NCBI GenBank assembly: GCA_022508825.1
Contig: JAFLUI010000001.1
Span: 1 to 64,000, forward strand
Direction of reading: 5' to 3'
Source: Oscillospiraceae bacterium
GTDB lineage: Bacteria; Bacillota; Clostridia; Oscillospirales; Ruminococcaceae
Length of the DNA: 64,000 bases
The translations under genes were made by a program, and so were the position numbers. The stretch's first letter is position 1; every line of letters starts with the position of its first letter. The notes below the pieces were generated by a model. The model was not told the origin of the DNA. It saw only the letters and a list, made by a program, of their open reading frames with translations, and made no database searches. This document shows, piece after piece, positions 1 to 9,770 of this stretch.

Positions 1-599
1 TAATTTCCTATCTCGTCAAGGATGCTCTGATCCCAGAAATCCATATACGCCTCGTCTATTATAACAAGACAGAACACATTCTTTACAAGCCTGATAATAT
101 CCTGCTTAGTGACACCCAGAGATGTAGGATTACAGGGATTTGAAAAGATGACAGCCTTTATGCTGTTATTGTTGCAGTAGGAAATGACCTTTGGTATGCT
201 TATCTGCAGGGACGGCTCCTTCGGCATAGTCTCAACGTCCAGCTCATACAGGCTTCCGTAGAAGGCGTACATTGAAAAATCCGGAGAGAGGGTCAGAATC
301 TTGTCTCCCTTTTCAAGAAAACAGCCTGCAATAATGCTTATAAGCTCGTCTGAGCCGTTTCCGGCGGTGATATATTTTTCGGGGACATCGTAATACTCGG
401 AAAACGCCTTTACCGCCTTTGTCGCCATAGGGTCGGGATAGCGGTTCAGGGAGACCTTTTTTATCTCCTCCGCGATCTTATCTCCAAGGGTATCATTTAT
501 ATTGAAAAAAGACTCGTTTGCGTCCAGCCTTATTCTGTAATTACCCTCAATAGGGTCATACGGCTCGACTTTTTTTAATTTTGAATTAAGCTCGTACAT
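1..599 (-). CDS. hisC: Histidinol-phosphate aminotransferase (3' part outside window)
   Basis: PLP-dependent aminotransferase of histidine synthesis, converting imidazole-acetol phosphate to histidinol phosphate with glutamate as donor. The frame runs off the left edge, so only about the first 200 residues are visible. Seen: the start MYELNSKLKKVEP, then RLDANES and NRYPDP, and further on SNPCNPTS and IIDEAYMDF, in which the Asp should contact the PLP ring nitrogen. The PLP-binding lysine lies beyond the edge. The ATG at 599 has an AAAGGA ribosome site. It lies 20 bp after hisD and is probably the fourth gene of the his operon, which continues off the window. Other HisC-like aromatic aminotransferases share these motifs; the operon decides the call. 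Confidence 0.93.
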   Translation of the reverse strand, partial: MYELNSKLKKVEPYDPIEGNYRIRLDANESFFNINDTLGDKIAEEIKKVSLNRYPDPMATKAVKAFSEYYDVPEKYITAGNGSDELISIIAGCFLEKGDKILTLSPDFSMYAFYGSLYELDVETMPKEPSLQISIPKVISYCNNNSIKAVIFSNPCNPTSLGVTKQDIIRLVKNVFCLVIIDEAYMDFWDQSILDEIGN

Positions 600-619
600 A
601 ATAATGTCCTTTCATTTAT

Positions 620-1906
620 TTATTCAAATCTTACCTTTACAGCATTAGCGTGGGCAGTAAGACCCTCACGCTCTGCAATGCAGACAATGTCGTCCTTGGC
701 GTCAAGCAGAGCCTGTTCGGTATAGTAGATGAAGCTTGAACGCTTTGTAAAGCTGTTTACCGAAAGCGGGGAGAAAAATCTCGCCGTTCCGCTGGTGGGA
801 AGAACGTGGTTAGGACCTGCAAAGTAGTCTCCCAAAGGCTCGGGAGCGTATTTTCCCAGAAATACAGAGCCTGCATTGTCTATCATTCCGATATACTGCA
901 GAGGGTTCTCCACCTGCAGCTCAAGGTGCTCGGGAGCAAGCTCATTTGCAAGCTCAATGGCACATTCAAGACAGTCCGCAACAATGACTGCTCCGTAATC
1001 GGACAGTGACTGCTCGATGATCTCCCGTCTTGAAAGCTCCTTCACCTGTCTTTCGAGCTCGGCGATGGTCTTGTCTGCGATATCCTCGCTTGTTGTTATA
1101 AGGATAGAGGACGCCAGCTTGTCGTGTTCCGCCTGAGACATCAGGTCAGCCGCAAGATACTTAGGGTCGGCAGTTTCGTCCGCAACAACAAGTATCTCAC
1201 TGGGACCCGCTATCATGTCGATGTCCACCTTTCCGTAAAGAAGCTTCTTTGCAGTTGCAACGAAAATATTGCCGGGACCCACGATCTTATCTACCTTGGG
1301 AATTTCCTCCGTACCGTATGCAAGAGCAGCAACAGCCTGAGCGCCTCCTGCAAGGAACACACGGTCAACGCCGCAAACAGACGCAGCCACAAGAATGTCC
1401 TTGTTGGGAGTGCCGTCCTTTAACGGAGGAGTCACCATTATAATTTCCTTTACCCCTGCTATTTTTGCGGGGATGGCGTTCATAAGCACGGATGAGGGAT
1501 ACGCCGCCGTACCTCCGGGAACGTAAAGACCCACCCTTTCAAGACCTCTTACACGCTGACCGAGAATAACTCCGTTGTCGTGAGGGTCGATGAAGCCCTG
1601 CTCCTTTTGTCTGTGGTGGAAAGCAGCGATGTTTTCCATAGCGTCCAGAAGTGCGTTTACAAAGTCCTCGTCCGCCTCGTCAAGAGCGTCGTGGATAACA
1701 TCAAGAGGTACCTCGTAATACTCGGGAAGCTTGCCGTCAAATTTAAGGGTGTAGTCCTTGACAGCCTTGTCTCCGTTTTCCTTCACATTTTCTATTATCT
1801 CCGAAACGATCTCGGTTACTCTTTTGTCGGTCTCACCGTTGCGCCTTTCCACTTCCTTAAGGAAAGCCACCTCGTCGGTGCCGTTAGCGATTATCTTTCT
1901 TATCAT
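620..1906 (-). CDS. hisD: Histidinol dehydrogenase
   Basis: Zn-dependent enzyme that oxidises histidinol to histidine in two NAD-linked steps, the last steps of the pathway. The 428 residues are the usual full length. Visible motifs include GPGNIFVATAKKLLYG followed by IDMIAGPSE, the metal-site segment LMSQAEHD, the catalytic APEHLEL near residue 325, and a C-terminal YFAGPNHVLPT. The start has a GGGAGGG ribosome site 8-9 bases upstream. It follows hisG by 16 bp and precedes hisC by 20 bp, so one transcript is likely. No truncation or missing key residue was noticed. Confidence 0.97.
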   Translation of the reverse strand: MIRKIIANGTDEVAFLKEVERRNGETDKRVTEIVSEIIENVKENGDKAVKDYTLKFDGKLPEYYEVPLDVIHDALDEADEDFVNALLDAMENIAAFHHRQKEQGFIDPHDNGVILGQRVRGLERVGLYVPGGTAAYPSSVLMNAIPAKIAGVKEIIMVTPPLKDGTPNKDILVAASVCGVDRVFLAGGAQAVAALAYGTEEIPKVDKIVGPGNIFVATAKKLLYGKVDIDMIAGPSEILVVADETADPKYLAADLMSQAEHDKLASSILITTSEDIADKTIAELERQVKELSRREIIEQSLSDYGAVIVADCLECAIELANELAPEHLELQVENPLQYIGMIDNAGSVFLGKYAPEPLGDYFAGPNHVLPTSGTARFFSPLSVNSFTKRSSFIYYTEQALLDAKDDIVCIAEREGLTAHANAVKVRFE

Positions 1907-1922
1907 TTTAAATACCCTCCCG

Positions 1923-2561
1923 TTAATTCAGATTTTCTTCGATCAGTTTAATAAGGGACTCTATCTCCTGCTGTCTCATTTTAAGACTTACCATATTGAC
2001 GATAAGCCTTGCAGAGATAGGAGATATATCCTCAAAGACTTCAAGTCCGTTTTCTTTGAGAGTAGTGCCCGTCTCAACGATATCAACGATAGCATCTGCA
2101 AGCCCGAGCAGCGGAGCAAGCTCCACGCTTCCCTCTATCTTTACAATGTCAACGTCCATGCCCTTTTTCTCAAAAAAGCTCCGGGACACGTTCGGATACT
2201 TTGTAGCTATTGTTTTTACATTGTATCCGCTGTAAAAGTCCGTACCCTTTTTTCCTGCAAGAGCAAATCTGCACTTTCCGAAACCGAGATCGGCGATCTC
2301 AAAGAACTTTCCGTTCATTTCCATGATGGTATCCTTACCTACAACGCCCATATCACAAACGCCGTTTTCAACATATGTAATAACGTCCGCTGCCTTTGCA
2401 AGAACCACTTCTATTGTATCTCCCACAGGCAGGATAAGTCTGCGTCCCTTGTCACGGACAGCGGCGCAGTCGTAGCCTATCTTTTCAAGGAGACCCACAG
2501 TGTCCTTCTCCAGTCTGCCCTTTGTAAGGGCAATTCTCAGAGGTCTGTTGACCTTTTCCAT
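1923..2561 (-). CDS. hisG: ATP phosphoribosyltransferase, short-form catalytic subunit
   Basis: Condenses ATP and PRPP, the committed step of histidine synthesis. At 212 residues it is the short HisG, which lacks the C-terminal histidine-binding domain and, in characterised members, works only in complex with HisZ; hisZ is the gene directly upstream. Seen: RIALTKGRLEKDT at the N-terminus, GVVGKDTIME, and the PRPP-loop segment ADAIVDIVETGTTLKENGL. The ribosome site is AGGAGG. There are 24 bp between hisZ and this start. Feedback inhibition by histidine is expected through HisZ (family knowledge). Confidence 0.97.
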   Translation of the reverse strand: MEKVNRPLRIALTKGRLEKDTVGLLEKIGYDCAAVRDKGRRLILPVGDTIEVVLAKAADVITYVENGVCDMGVVGKDTIMEMNGKFFEIADLGFGKCRFALAGKKGTDFYSGYNVKTIATKYPNVSRSFFEKKGMDVDIVKIEGSVELAPLLGLADAIVDIVETGTTLKENGLEVFEDISPISARLIVNMVSLKMRQQEIESLIKLIEENLN

Positions 2562-2585
2562 TTATTTTTCTCCTCCTGATGCTTC

Positions 2586-3761
2586 TTATTTAATATTTTC
2601 TCCTACACATACGATCCTGCCTATATGCTTTTCCTTTGCATAATCCAGAGTTTCCTCATATGTATCAAAAACAGAAAGCTCTGCTATAAGTCCGTCCTTT
2701 CTGAGCTCTGCGGCGTGTTCAACAGCCTTTATCTCGTAGCCGTCCTCGCCGAATACAATGACATCAGGCACAGGAGCAGGATAGGAATTTGTCTGCTTCA
2801 TCACCTTTGCCGCAGCGTCCACATTCACCGCAAAGCCTGTAGCGGGAACGTCATATCCAAACTCTGCAAGGAGCTTGTTGTAACGACCTCCCGAAAGTAC
2901 AGCGTCGCCGTACCCCTCTAAATATCCCTTGATGACAACTCCGGTATAATAGTCAAGCTTGTTTACAAGACCCAGATCTATTGTGATCTTTCCGTTATAG
3001 CCAAGAGCGGTAAGACTGTCATAGATCCCACGGAGGTTCGCAATTATATCCTTGCCTCCCTCAAAAAGCCTTTCAGCCTTTTCAAAGACCTCCTCGCCGC
3101 CGAAAAGTCTGGGAAGCTGCTTAAGAGCGCTTGTGATCTCATTGCTTCCGATGCTGTCCAGCAGATCATTAAGAGCGGGATAGTTCTTCACTTCGATAAG
3201 ACTGCGTATCTCCTCCTTGGTCTCCTTGTCGATGGCGAGCCTTTCCACCAGCTTGCGGAAATATCCTATATCCCCAAGCTCAAAACGGAAACTGTCATTT
3301 TCCAGTGAGGACAGCACCTCTATTGCTCCTGTAAGGACTTCCAGATCAGCACGCTTGGAGTCCGAGCCTATAAGCTCGATACCCATCTGATGTATCTCAT
3401 CGCTTCTTCCACGCATGGCAGGCTTGTTTCTGTAGACGTTCTGTCTGTAGAAAAGCCGCAGGGGCAGTCTTGCATCCTTTAGCCTTGTAGCTGCCACTCT
3501 GGCAATAGGCAGGGTGGAGTCCGGTCTTACAACAAGTATCCTTCCCTTGTTGTCCACAAGCTTATACATACTCTCCTGGGGAAAGTATCTGGAATTAAGG
3601 TTGAAAATATCGAAAAATTCCAGTCCGGGGGTGACTATCTCACAATAACCCATGGACTTGAATATTCTGGACAGCTTTTCTTCAAGGCTCCTCCGGACTG
3701 CGCAGTCCTCAAAAAGCAGATCCTTAGTCCCCTCGGGAGTGAGCAGGTCGTATCTTTTCAT
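2586..3761 (-). CDS. hisZ: ATP phosphoribosyltransferase regulatory subunit
   Basis: HisZ is a class II histidyl-tRNA-synthetase-like protein without charging activity that activates short HisG and carries the histidine feedback site. Seen: TPEGTKDLLFEDC at the start, VRPDSTLPIARV (motif-2-like), RLFYRQNVYRNKP, and IDLGLVNKLDYYTGVVIKGY in the C-terminal half. The 391 residues fit HisZ, and the tRNA anticodon-binding domain of true HisRS is not evident. Its pairing with a 212-residue HisG favours HisZ over HisS. It is the first gene of the his operon, with an AAAGGAG site and the promoter about 56-84 bp upstream. Confidence 0.95.
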   Translation of the reverse strand: MKRYDLLTPEGTKDLLFEDCAVRRSLEEKLSRIFKSMGYCEIVTPGLEFFDIFNLNSRYFPQESMYKLVDNKGRILVVRPDSTLPIARVAATRLKDARLPLRLFYRQNVYRNKPAMRGRSDEIHQMGIELIGSDSKRADLEVLTGAIEVLSSLENDSFRFELGDIGYFRKLVERLAIDKETKEEIRSLIEVKNYPALNDLLDSIGSNEITSALKQLPRLFGGEEVFEKAERLFEGGKDIIANLRGIYDSLTALGYNGKITIDLGLVNKLDYYTGVVIKGYLEGYGDAVLSGGRYNKLLAEFGYDVPATGFAVNVDAAAKVMKQTNSYPAPVPDVIVFGEDGYEIKAVEHAAELRKDGLIAELSVFDTYEETLDYAKEKHIGRIVCVGENIK

Positions 3762-3794
3762 TTAAAATCTCCTTTTATTTTATTGTAGTAAAGT

Positions 3795-3826
3795 GGTATT
3801 ACGGTATCTTGGTATTATGATATCAC
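3795..3826 (-). repeat. Four tandem 8-bp units overlapping the his promoter (putative operator)
   Basis: On the plus strand the units read GGTATTAC, GGTATCTT, GGTATTAT and GATATCAC, back to back with no spacer. They cover the -10 box (3817-3822) and the presumed start site of the hisZGDC transcript, a position that suits a repressor site. There is no T-box in this short leader. TrpR-like regulators (YerC/HisR) have been proposed for his genes in Firmicutes; a link to this site is inference only. Confidence 0.55.
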
Positions 3827-3845
3827 ATTATCTTACAAATGTCAA
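3817..3845 (-). promoter_or_regulatory. Sigma-A promoter of the hisZGDC operon
   Basis: The minus strand shows a perfect -35 TTGACA (3845-3840), a 17-bp spacer and -10 TATCAT (3822-3817). Transcription would start near 3810, about 49 bases before the hisZ ATG. Confidence 0.85.
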
Positions 3846-3912
3846 GGGCAATAACGCACAAAAAATACAGTCCGATCACAAAGCCTGATTTGCGGTATTG
3901 CCCAAGTTTTTT

Positions 3913-6900
3913 TTAAAAAAGTGTCATCTGAGTAGTTTTTGGCAGTGCCGCAAAAGCTCCGACGCTTTCAAGCTTCTCAATTACAGAGCTTGATACCTTG
4001 CTGCGTTCCTGCAGCTCCTCTACTGAAAGCAGTTCTCCCTGTTGCACTGCGTCATAGATCGCCTGAGCGGCAGCTTCGCCAACTCCCTTTGCCGCACAGA
4101 AAGGAAGTCTCAGCTTTCCGTTTTCGATCTTGTATTTTGACGCGTCAGACTTGTAGACGTCAATGGGCAGGAACTCAAAACCCCTTGCCATCATCTCATT
4201 TGTAAGCATGAGCATATCATAGGTTTTGCTTTCCTTGTCGCTGCGGTCATTGCCTTTCTTTTTAAGCTCCTCCATCCTGGATTTTACTGCCTTCCTGCCC
4301 TGAACAGCAGTTTCAGCGTCAAAATCCTCACCGCGGACGGTAAATATGGTAGCATAAAATGCAAGCGGCTCGTATACCTTGTACCAGCCAAGCTTCATTG
4401 CCGCAGTAACATATGCCGCCGCATGAGCCTTGGGGAACATATACTTGATCTTAAGACAGCTGTCAATATACCATTCCGGAACATTATGTTCACGCATATC
4501 CTGCTTCATTTCATCTGTCAGAAGCTTGGCAGCGTTTCCTTTACGGGTAATCTCCATGATCTTGAAGGAAAGCTTTGATTCCAGTCCGTGATAGATAAGA
4601 TAGGTCATGATACTGTCACGGGTACCTATAACATCAGAAATAGTGCATATGTTATTTTTTATAAGCTCCTGAGCGTTTCCAAGCCATACGTCCGTACCGT
4701 GGGAAAGTCCAGATATCTGCAATAAATCTGAAAAATTTTTCGGTTTGGCTTCGATTAACATTCCACGGACAAAATTTGTTCCCATTTCAGGTATTGCAAG
4801 AGTCCCCGTCTCGCAGTCGATGTCATCGGGAGTCACTCCGAGAGCCTCGGTAGAGGTACACAGACTTATTACCTTTTCATCTCCCGGGAAAATATCGCTT
4901 GTTTTTATCCCCGTCATATCTTCAAGATGCTTATAGAGGGTCGGAACGTCGTGTCCAAGCTCGTCAAGCTTCAATATAGTGTCGTGAAGCGAATGGAAAT
5001 CAAAATGGGTGGTAATAATATCGTGATTTTCCGCAGGATGCTGTATAGGAGTAAAATCGTATACTTCAAATTTGGACGGAACTACTACCATTCCGCCCGG
5101 ATGCTGGCTGGTAGTTCTCTTTACACCAGTACAGCCTGCTGCAAGACGGTTTACTTCAGCAGAAGAAACCGTAGTCCCCGTTTCTTCAAGGTATTTCTTT
5201 ACGTATCCAAAAGCGATCTTATCTTTGACAGCACCGATAGTTCCTGCCTTGAAAACGTTGTCCTTTCCGAAAAGCTCCTCGGTGTATCTGTGTGCGGATG
5301 CCTGATATTCACCTGAGAAATTAAGATCGATATCAGGAGCCTTGTCTCCGTCAAAGCCAAGGAAGGTCTCAAATGGGATGTCGTGCCCGTCGCGATTGTA
5401 AGGAGTACCGCATTTTTCGCAGTTTTTGGCAGGAAGGTCATATCCAGAGCCTACAGTACCGTCTGTAATGAAAATACTGTGCTTGCACTTCGGACACACA
5501 TAGTGGGGCGGCAGCGGATTCACCTCGGAGATTCCCGCCATAGACGCTGCAAAGGATGACCCAACCGAGCCTCTGGAGCCCACCTGATACCCATTATCAT
5601 TGGAATTGGCAACAAGCTTCTGAGCGATCATGTACAAAACTGCAAATCCGTGCTTTATAATTGAAGTAAGCTCTCTGTCAAGCCTTTTTGCCACAAGCTC
5701 AGGGACAGGATCCCCGTAGATGGCTTTGCATCTCTCCCAGCAGATACGCTCCAATTCTTCCTCAGACCCCGGAATCTCGGGAGTGAACGTCCCCGGAGGT
5801 ATGGGAACGATATCCGGACTTACCATATCAGCGATCATATTGGTGTTTTTCACAACTACCTCGTAAGCCTTTTCCTCTCCCAGATAGGAAAACTCCTCCA
5901 GCATTTCATCTGTTGTGCGGAAATAAAGAGACTGATTTTCCGAATCTCCGAACTTCTGATAGGTAAGTATCTTTCTGAAAATACTGTCCTGCTTGTCCAT
6001 ATAGTGGACATCACAGGTAGCAACAACAGGGATGCCCAGCTCATCGCCGAGCTGTACTATCTTTCTGTTAAGCTCACGAAGGTCATCATCATCAGAGATA
6101 TCCGGATAATCCTCATCATATATGAGAAATTTATTATTTGCAATAGGCTGTATCTCAAGATAGTCATAAAATCTTGCAATATCCTTGACCTCATCCCAGG
6201 ATTGACCGTTCTTGACAGCGGAAAACACCTCCCCTGCCTCACAGGCGCTTCCCACAATAAGACCGTCCCTGTGCGCCATAAGCTCGGAAACAGGGATACG
6301 GGGGTTGTATTTATAATATTTTATATTGCTGTATGAAATAAGCTTATACAGATTTTTAAGACCTATAGCATCCCTGACAAGTATTATCTGATGATACGCC
6401 CTCAGAGAACGGGGGTCAACATTCATAACGCAGGCGTTTATCTCGCTTATCTGTCTGATATCATGATCCTCTGTCAGACGCCTCATCAGAGTTATATATA
6501 TTCTTGCAAGAATCTTTGCGTCCTCATCCGCACGATGATGGTCAAATTCTCCCAGCCCTAATGCTTTTGCTACATGGTCAAGCTTATGCTTCTTAAGGTC
6601 AGGAAGCATACTTCTGCTTATTACGACAGTGTCAATAGAAGAAAATCCAAAAGTCTCTCCGTATCTTTCACAGGCAGCCCTGATAAAGGAGCAGTCAAAG
6701 CGCGCATTATGGGCAATAAGCACAGGAGACTCTCCGCAGAACTCCATAAATTTTTTAAGAGCCTCATGCTGTGACGGAGCGCCCTTTACCATTTCATCGT
6801 CTATCTTTGTAAGCTCGGTTATCCTTTCGGGTATGTGTCTTTCGGGATCAACAAAGGTCTGGAATGTACCCTGTATTTCAAGATCCTTGAGCTTTACCGC

Positions 6901-8229
6901 ACCTATTTCAATTATCCTGTCCGACTGAGAATTGAATCCTGTAGTCTCAATATCAAAAACTATCATTTCGTCATTGATATTTTTATCCGTATAAACATTG
7001 ACAGCCTTTGTACGGTCATTTACCGAATAAGCCTCGCAGCCGTAGATGACCTTGAAATCGCCCCCGTTTTTGCGGATCTTAGCCGCCGCGGAAGCCGCCT
7101 CGGGAAAAGACTGTACAACGCCGTGATCCGTAATGGCAACTGCCTTATGTCCCCATGAAAAGGCTCTTTCCACAAGCTTCTCTGCAGGAGTGACAGCATC
7201 AAGAGCAGACATATTGGTGTGCATATGGAGCTCTACCCTTTTTTCCGGGGCAGTATCCTGCTTCTGAGTTTTCTGCACCTGCATTATATCATTCGGCTTG
7301 ATAATGAACTCCTTGTCAAAGTTATCAAAATCCGACCTGCCCCTGATAAGGACAGTCCCGCCTTTTTTGAAATTAGCAAGGATATTTTCATCATCCTTAT
7401 CCTCAAAGCTTTTTATGGATATAGAGCCTGTATAATCGGTAATACCCAGAGTAACTACACGCTTAGTGCCGTTTTTGGTATTTATCTCCTTTTCAGCATA
7501 GCTGAATGCGTCTCCCCATACAGTTATATTGCTCATTTTGCTTGTTATGGAGGAAATATTCATGACCGGTGAATTTATCACCTTTCCCTTAAGGAGCTTT
7601 GCTCCATCGGTAAGAATGGGAAGATCCTTGAAATCTATTGTAAAGACAGGCTCATTTCTGACAGGCTCTTTGGGAGCGTCCGCTTTTTCAGGAGGCACCT
7701 CCTTGGGAGCAGGCATAGCTGCAATAGCCTCAGCCATGCGTTTTTCGTAATCGTCATTATCAAGTGGGATATTTCCTTCCTGCAGGACTACCTTTACATT
7801 TACCGAATATACATCCCTGATGCACTTTTCAAGCTCATGCTCTATCCCCGCTTTTTTCAGGAGCTCAAAGCCTGCACCGTTTACATCTACAGTGACAGTG
7901 TTATCGGAAAAGCTGTACTCCGCATTGCTCAGGTGCCCGTTTATAACATACACCCTTCTTTTGAGCATAGAAACAATATCCGGCATACATTTCTCATTAA
8001 AAAGTGAAGGAGCATAACGGCAGTTAAGGATAAAGCTGTTTATTTCAAGACTCCTTTTCATAGCCTGTTCAAAATCCATAACATAATCATATTTCTGTGT
8101 CTGCTCATAGGAAGCGTATACTGTAAGCTCCTTCTTGTTATCAGAGTGCTCAAGCTTCAGTACATCTCCCCGTCCTATTGAGTTGGGAATATCGGATATG
8201 TAATCGGAAAACAATTCTTTTATAAGCAT
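3913..8229 (-). CDS. polC: DNA polymerase III alpha subunit, PolC type
   Basis: The replicative polymerase of low-GC Gram-positives. Domain order over 1438 residues: an N-terminal region and OB fold (to about 330), a PHP domain split by the exonuclease ([15 protein letters not shown] near 335, with ITDHG), a DnaQ-like 3'-5' exonuclease (VFDIETTGF near 421 giving the DxE pair; HNARFDCSF), a zinc finger with two CxxC pairs (about 906-935), and the palm PDIDLNF near 965 carrying catalytic Asp residues. The C-terminus ends QMTLF, a sliding-clamp-binding pentapeptide. Length matches the family. It follows ispG by 15 bp as the last gene of the pyrH-to-polC operon. The start has a rather distant AGGA site, so a few residues are uncertain. 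Confidence 0.97.
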   Translation of the reverse strand: MLIKELFSDYISDIPNSIGRGDVLKLEHSDNKKELTVYASYEQTQKYDYVMDFEQAMKRSLEINSFILNCRYAPSLFNEKCMPDIVSMLKRRVYVINGHLSNAEYSFSDNTVTVDVNGAGFELLKKAGIEHELEKCIRDVYSVNVKVVLQEGNIPLDNDDYEKRMAEAIAAMPAPKEVPPEKADAPKEPVRNEPVFTIDFKDLPILTDGAKLLKGKVINSPVMNISSITSKMSNITVWGDAFSYAEKEINTKNGTKRVVTLGITDYTGSISIKSFEDKDDENILANFKKGGTVLIRGRSDFDNFDKEFIIKPNDIMQVQKTQKQDTAPEKRVELHMHTNMSALDAVTPAEKLVERAFSWGHKAVAITDHGVVQSFPEAASAAAKIRKNGGDFKVIYGCEAYSVNDRTKAVNVYTDKNINDEMIVFDIETTGFNSQSDRIIEIGAVKLKDLEIQGTFQTFVDPERHIPERITELTKIDDEMVKGAPSQHEALKKFMEFCGESPVLIAHNARFDCSFIRAACERYGETFGFSSIDTVVISRSMLPDLKKHKLDHVAKALGLGEFDHHRADEDAKILARIYITLMRRLTEDHDIRQISEINACVMNVDPRSLRAYHQIILVRDAIGLKNLYKLISYSNIKYYKYNPRIPVSELMAHRDGLIVGSACEAGEVFSAVKNGQSWDEVKDIARFYDYLEIQPIANNKFLIYDEDYPDISDDDDLRELNRKIVQLGDELGIPVVATCDVHYMDKQDSIFRKILTYQKFGDSENQSLYFRTTDEMLEEFSYLGEEKAYEVVVKNTNMIADMVSPDIVPIPPGTFTPEIPGSEEELERICWERCKAIYGDPVPELVAKRLDRELTSIIKHGFAVLYMIAQKLVANSNDNGYQVGSRGSVGSSFAASMAGISEVNPLPPHYVCPKCKHSIFITDGTVGSGYDLPAKNCEKCGTPYNRDGHDIPFETFLGFDGDKAPDIDLNFSGEYQASAHRYTEELFGKDNVFKAGTIGAVKDKIAFGYVKKYLEETGTTVSSAEVNRLAAGCTGVKRTTSQHPGGMVVVPSKFEVYDFTPIQHPAENHDIITTHFDFHSLHDTILKLDELGHDVPTLYKHLEDMTGIKTSDIFPGDEKVISLCTSTEALGVTPDDIDCETGTLAIPEMGTNFVRGMLIEAKPKNFSDLLQISGLSHGTDVWLGNAQELIKNNICTISDVIGTRDSIMTYLIYHGLESKLSFKIMEITRKGNAAKLLTDEMKQDMREHNVPEWYIDSCLKIKYMFPKAHAAAYVTAAMKLGWYKVYEPLAFYATIFTVRGEDFDAETAVQGRKAVKSRMEELKKKGNDRSDKESKTYDMLMLTNEMMARGFEFLPIDVYKSDASKYKIENGKLRLPFCAAKGVGEAAAQAIYDAVQQGELLSVEELQERSKVSSSVIEKLESVGAFAALPKTTQMTLF

Positions 8230-8244
8230 CAGCTTTCACCATTC

Positions 8245-9282
8245 CTACATTTTTTCTATTTCATCCAGCAATGCCGGGAGAATTTCCTCCTCGGTCACTT
8301 TTTTTATGATCTCGCCCCTGCGGAACAGGACAGCGCACCCGTCCCCTCCTGCAATGCCTATGTCTGCTTCTCTTGCCTCTCCGGGACCGTTTACCGCACA
8401 TCCCATGACAGCTACGGTAATATCCTTACTGATATCCTTTAATGCTTCCTCCGTCCTTTCGGCAAGGGAAATAAGGTCAATTTTGGTTCTTCCGCAGGTG
8501 GGACAGGAAACAAATTTTATACCCCCGCCCTTTCCCACAGCGGAGAGGATATCCCTTGCAGCAGAAACCTCCTCCACCGGGTCGGCAGTAAGAGACACCC
8601 TTATGGTCTCACCTATCCCGTCAGCAAGGAGAGAGCCTATACCCACCGCCGATTTGATAATACCCATCCTCTTCGTCCCCGCCTCGGTAACTCCAAGATG
8701 GAGGGGGTAGTCCGTTTTCTCTGCAATAAGCCTGTATCCTTTTATCATAGTGGGCACGTCCGAGGACTTTATGGAAATGACTATATCCCCGAAATCGCAG
8801 CGTTCAAGAAGCTCCGCATGGCGCAGAGCGCTTTCCGTCAGAGCTTCCGCCGTGGGAGACCCGTACTTTTCAAGAATATCCTTTTCAAGTGAGCCTGAAT
8901 TGACCCCTATCCGTATGGGGATATTTTTTTTCCTGCAGGCATCAGCAACCAGCCTGACATTTTCAAAATCCCCTATATTCCCGGGATTTATCCTGATCTT
9001 GTCGATTCCCGCCGCCACGCTTTCCAGTGCCAGCTTGTAATTGAAATGGATGTCCGCAACCAGAGGTATCTTCACCGCACTTTTTATTGCAGGGATAAGC
9101 TTAACGGCTTCCATATCAGGGATAGCCGCCCTGATTATCTCACAGCCTGCTTTTTCCAGCTCTACAGCCTGTCTTACGTTTCCTTCGATATCAGAAGCAG
9201 GAACATTGAGCATAGACTGTATATAGATTTTCTCTCCGTCAAGAGTACAGTTTCCGACCTTTACACCGCGGATATTCCTCAT
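8245..9282 (-). CDS. ispG: (E)-4-hydroxy-3-methylbut-2-enyl-diphosphate synthase
   Basis: GcpE/IspG is the 4Fe-4S enzyme of the MEP isoprenoid pathway, reducing methylerythritol cyclodiphosphate to HMBPP. Seen: VKVGNCTLDG...IQSMLNVPASD at the N-terminus, ADIHFNYKLAL, RINPGNIG, and the C-terminal cluster-ligand segments SCPTCGRTKIDL and VMGCAVNGPGEA. The 345 residues are normal for the bacterial short form. The ribosome site is AAAGGA. It shares the operon with dxr, the second MEP enzyme, and with polC. The two accessory genes upstream separate it from rseP. Confidence 0.97.
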   Translation of the reverse strand: MRNIRGVKVGNCTLDGEKIYIQSMLNVPASDIEGNVRQAVELEKAGCEIIRAAIPDMEAVKLIPAIKSAVKIPLVADIHFNYKLALESVAAGIDKIRINPGNIGDFENVRLVADACRKKNIPIRIGVNSGSLEKDILEKYGSPTAEALTESALRHAELLERCDFGDIVISIKSSDVPTMIKGYRLIAEKTDYPLHLGVTEAGTKRMGIIKSAVGIGSLLADGIGETIRVSLTADPVEEVSAARDILSAVGKGGGIKFVSCPTCGRTKIDLISLAERTEEALKDISKDITVAVMGCAVNGPGEAREADIGIAGGDGCAVLFRRGEIIKKVTEEEILPALLDEIEKM

Positions 9283-9323
9283 TATTTACCATGTCCTTTC
9301 TGAATCTTATTTCCGAGCAAAAA

Positions 9324-9731
9324 TCAAATTACATTAAGCGGTTTCCCCCATGCACAATCTACACAAAGAAATTTATTGAATACCTGACGCTCCGCCGCAT
9401 TTATTACCGCTGTTAATGAATCATTCATATAAATACTTACTGTTTCGCCGTCAGTAGACCATAGAATTTTGAACATATCTTCCCTCGGCATACTGATATT
9501 GACATATCCCTCAACCAGAACATCCACCGGAGCGGGCGGAGGTGCATTTTTATATTGATCTATATTTTCCTTTATATCTTTATGACTTGGAGCATTTATT
9601 TTGTTTGCTATCCAGCAATCAAGAAAAATCTTATCAGAAAAAGGCTGCGTCAGGTAAGCCCAGACCGTATTTTCATCTTCGTCAATTATAAGATTCCTAT
9701 GTGATTCTGAATTGTAATCCGAAATAAACAA
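9324..9731 (-). CDS. Hypothetical protein, probable UUG start
   Basis: I do not recognise this 135-residue protein. An ATG at 9761 has no ribosome site, whereas AAAGGAG lies eight bases before a TTG at 9731, so I place the start there (MFISDYNSES). Seen: an N-terminal acidic stretch with IIDEDENTVWAYL and CWIANKINAP, a Pro-rich hinge NAPPPAPVDV, and VEGYVNISMPRED further on. There is no signal peptide or membrane segment, so it is probably cytoplasmic. It is AT-rich relative to ispG and rseP and is paired with the DUF4259-like gene 39 bp upstream. The two look like a small inserted unit. Confidence 0.7.
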   Translation of the reverse strand: MFISDYNSESHRNLIIDEDENTVWAYLTQPFSDKIFLDCWIANKINAPSHKDIKENIDQYKNAPPPAPVDVLVEGYVNISMPREDMFKILWSTDGETVSIYMNDSLTAVINAAERQVFNKFLCVDCAWGKPLNVI

Positions 9732-9770
9732 AGATGTAACTCCTTTCAGACCATAAAACAATAATTTCTA

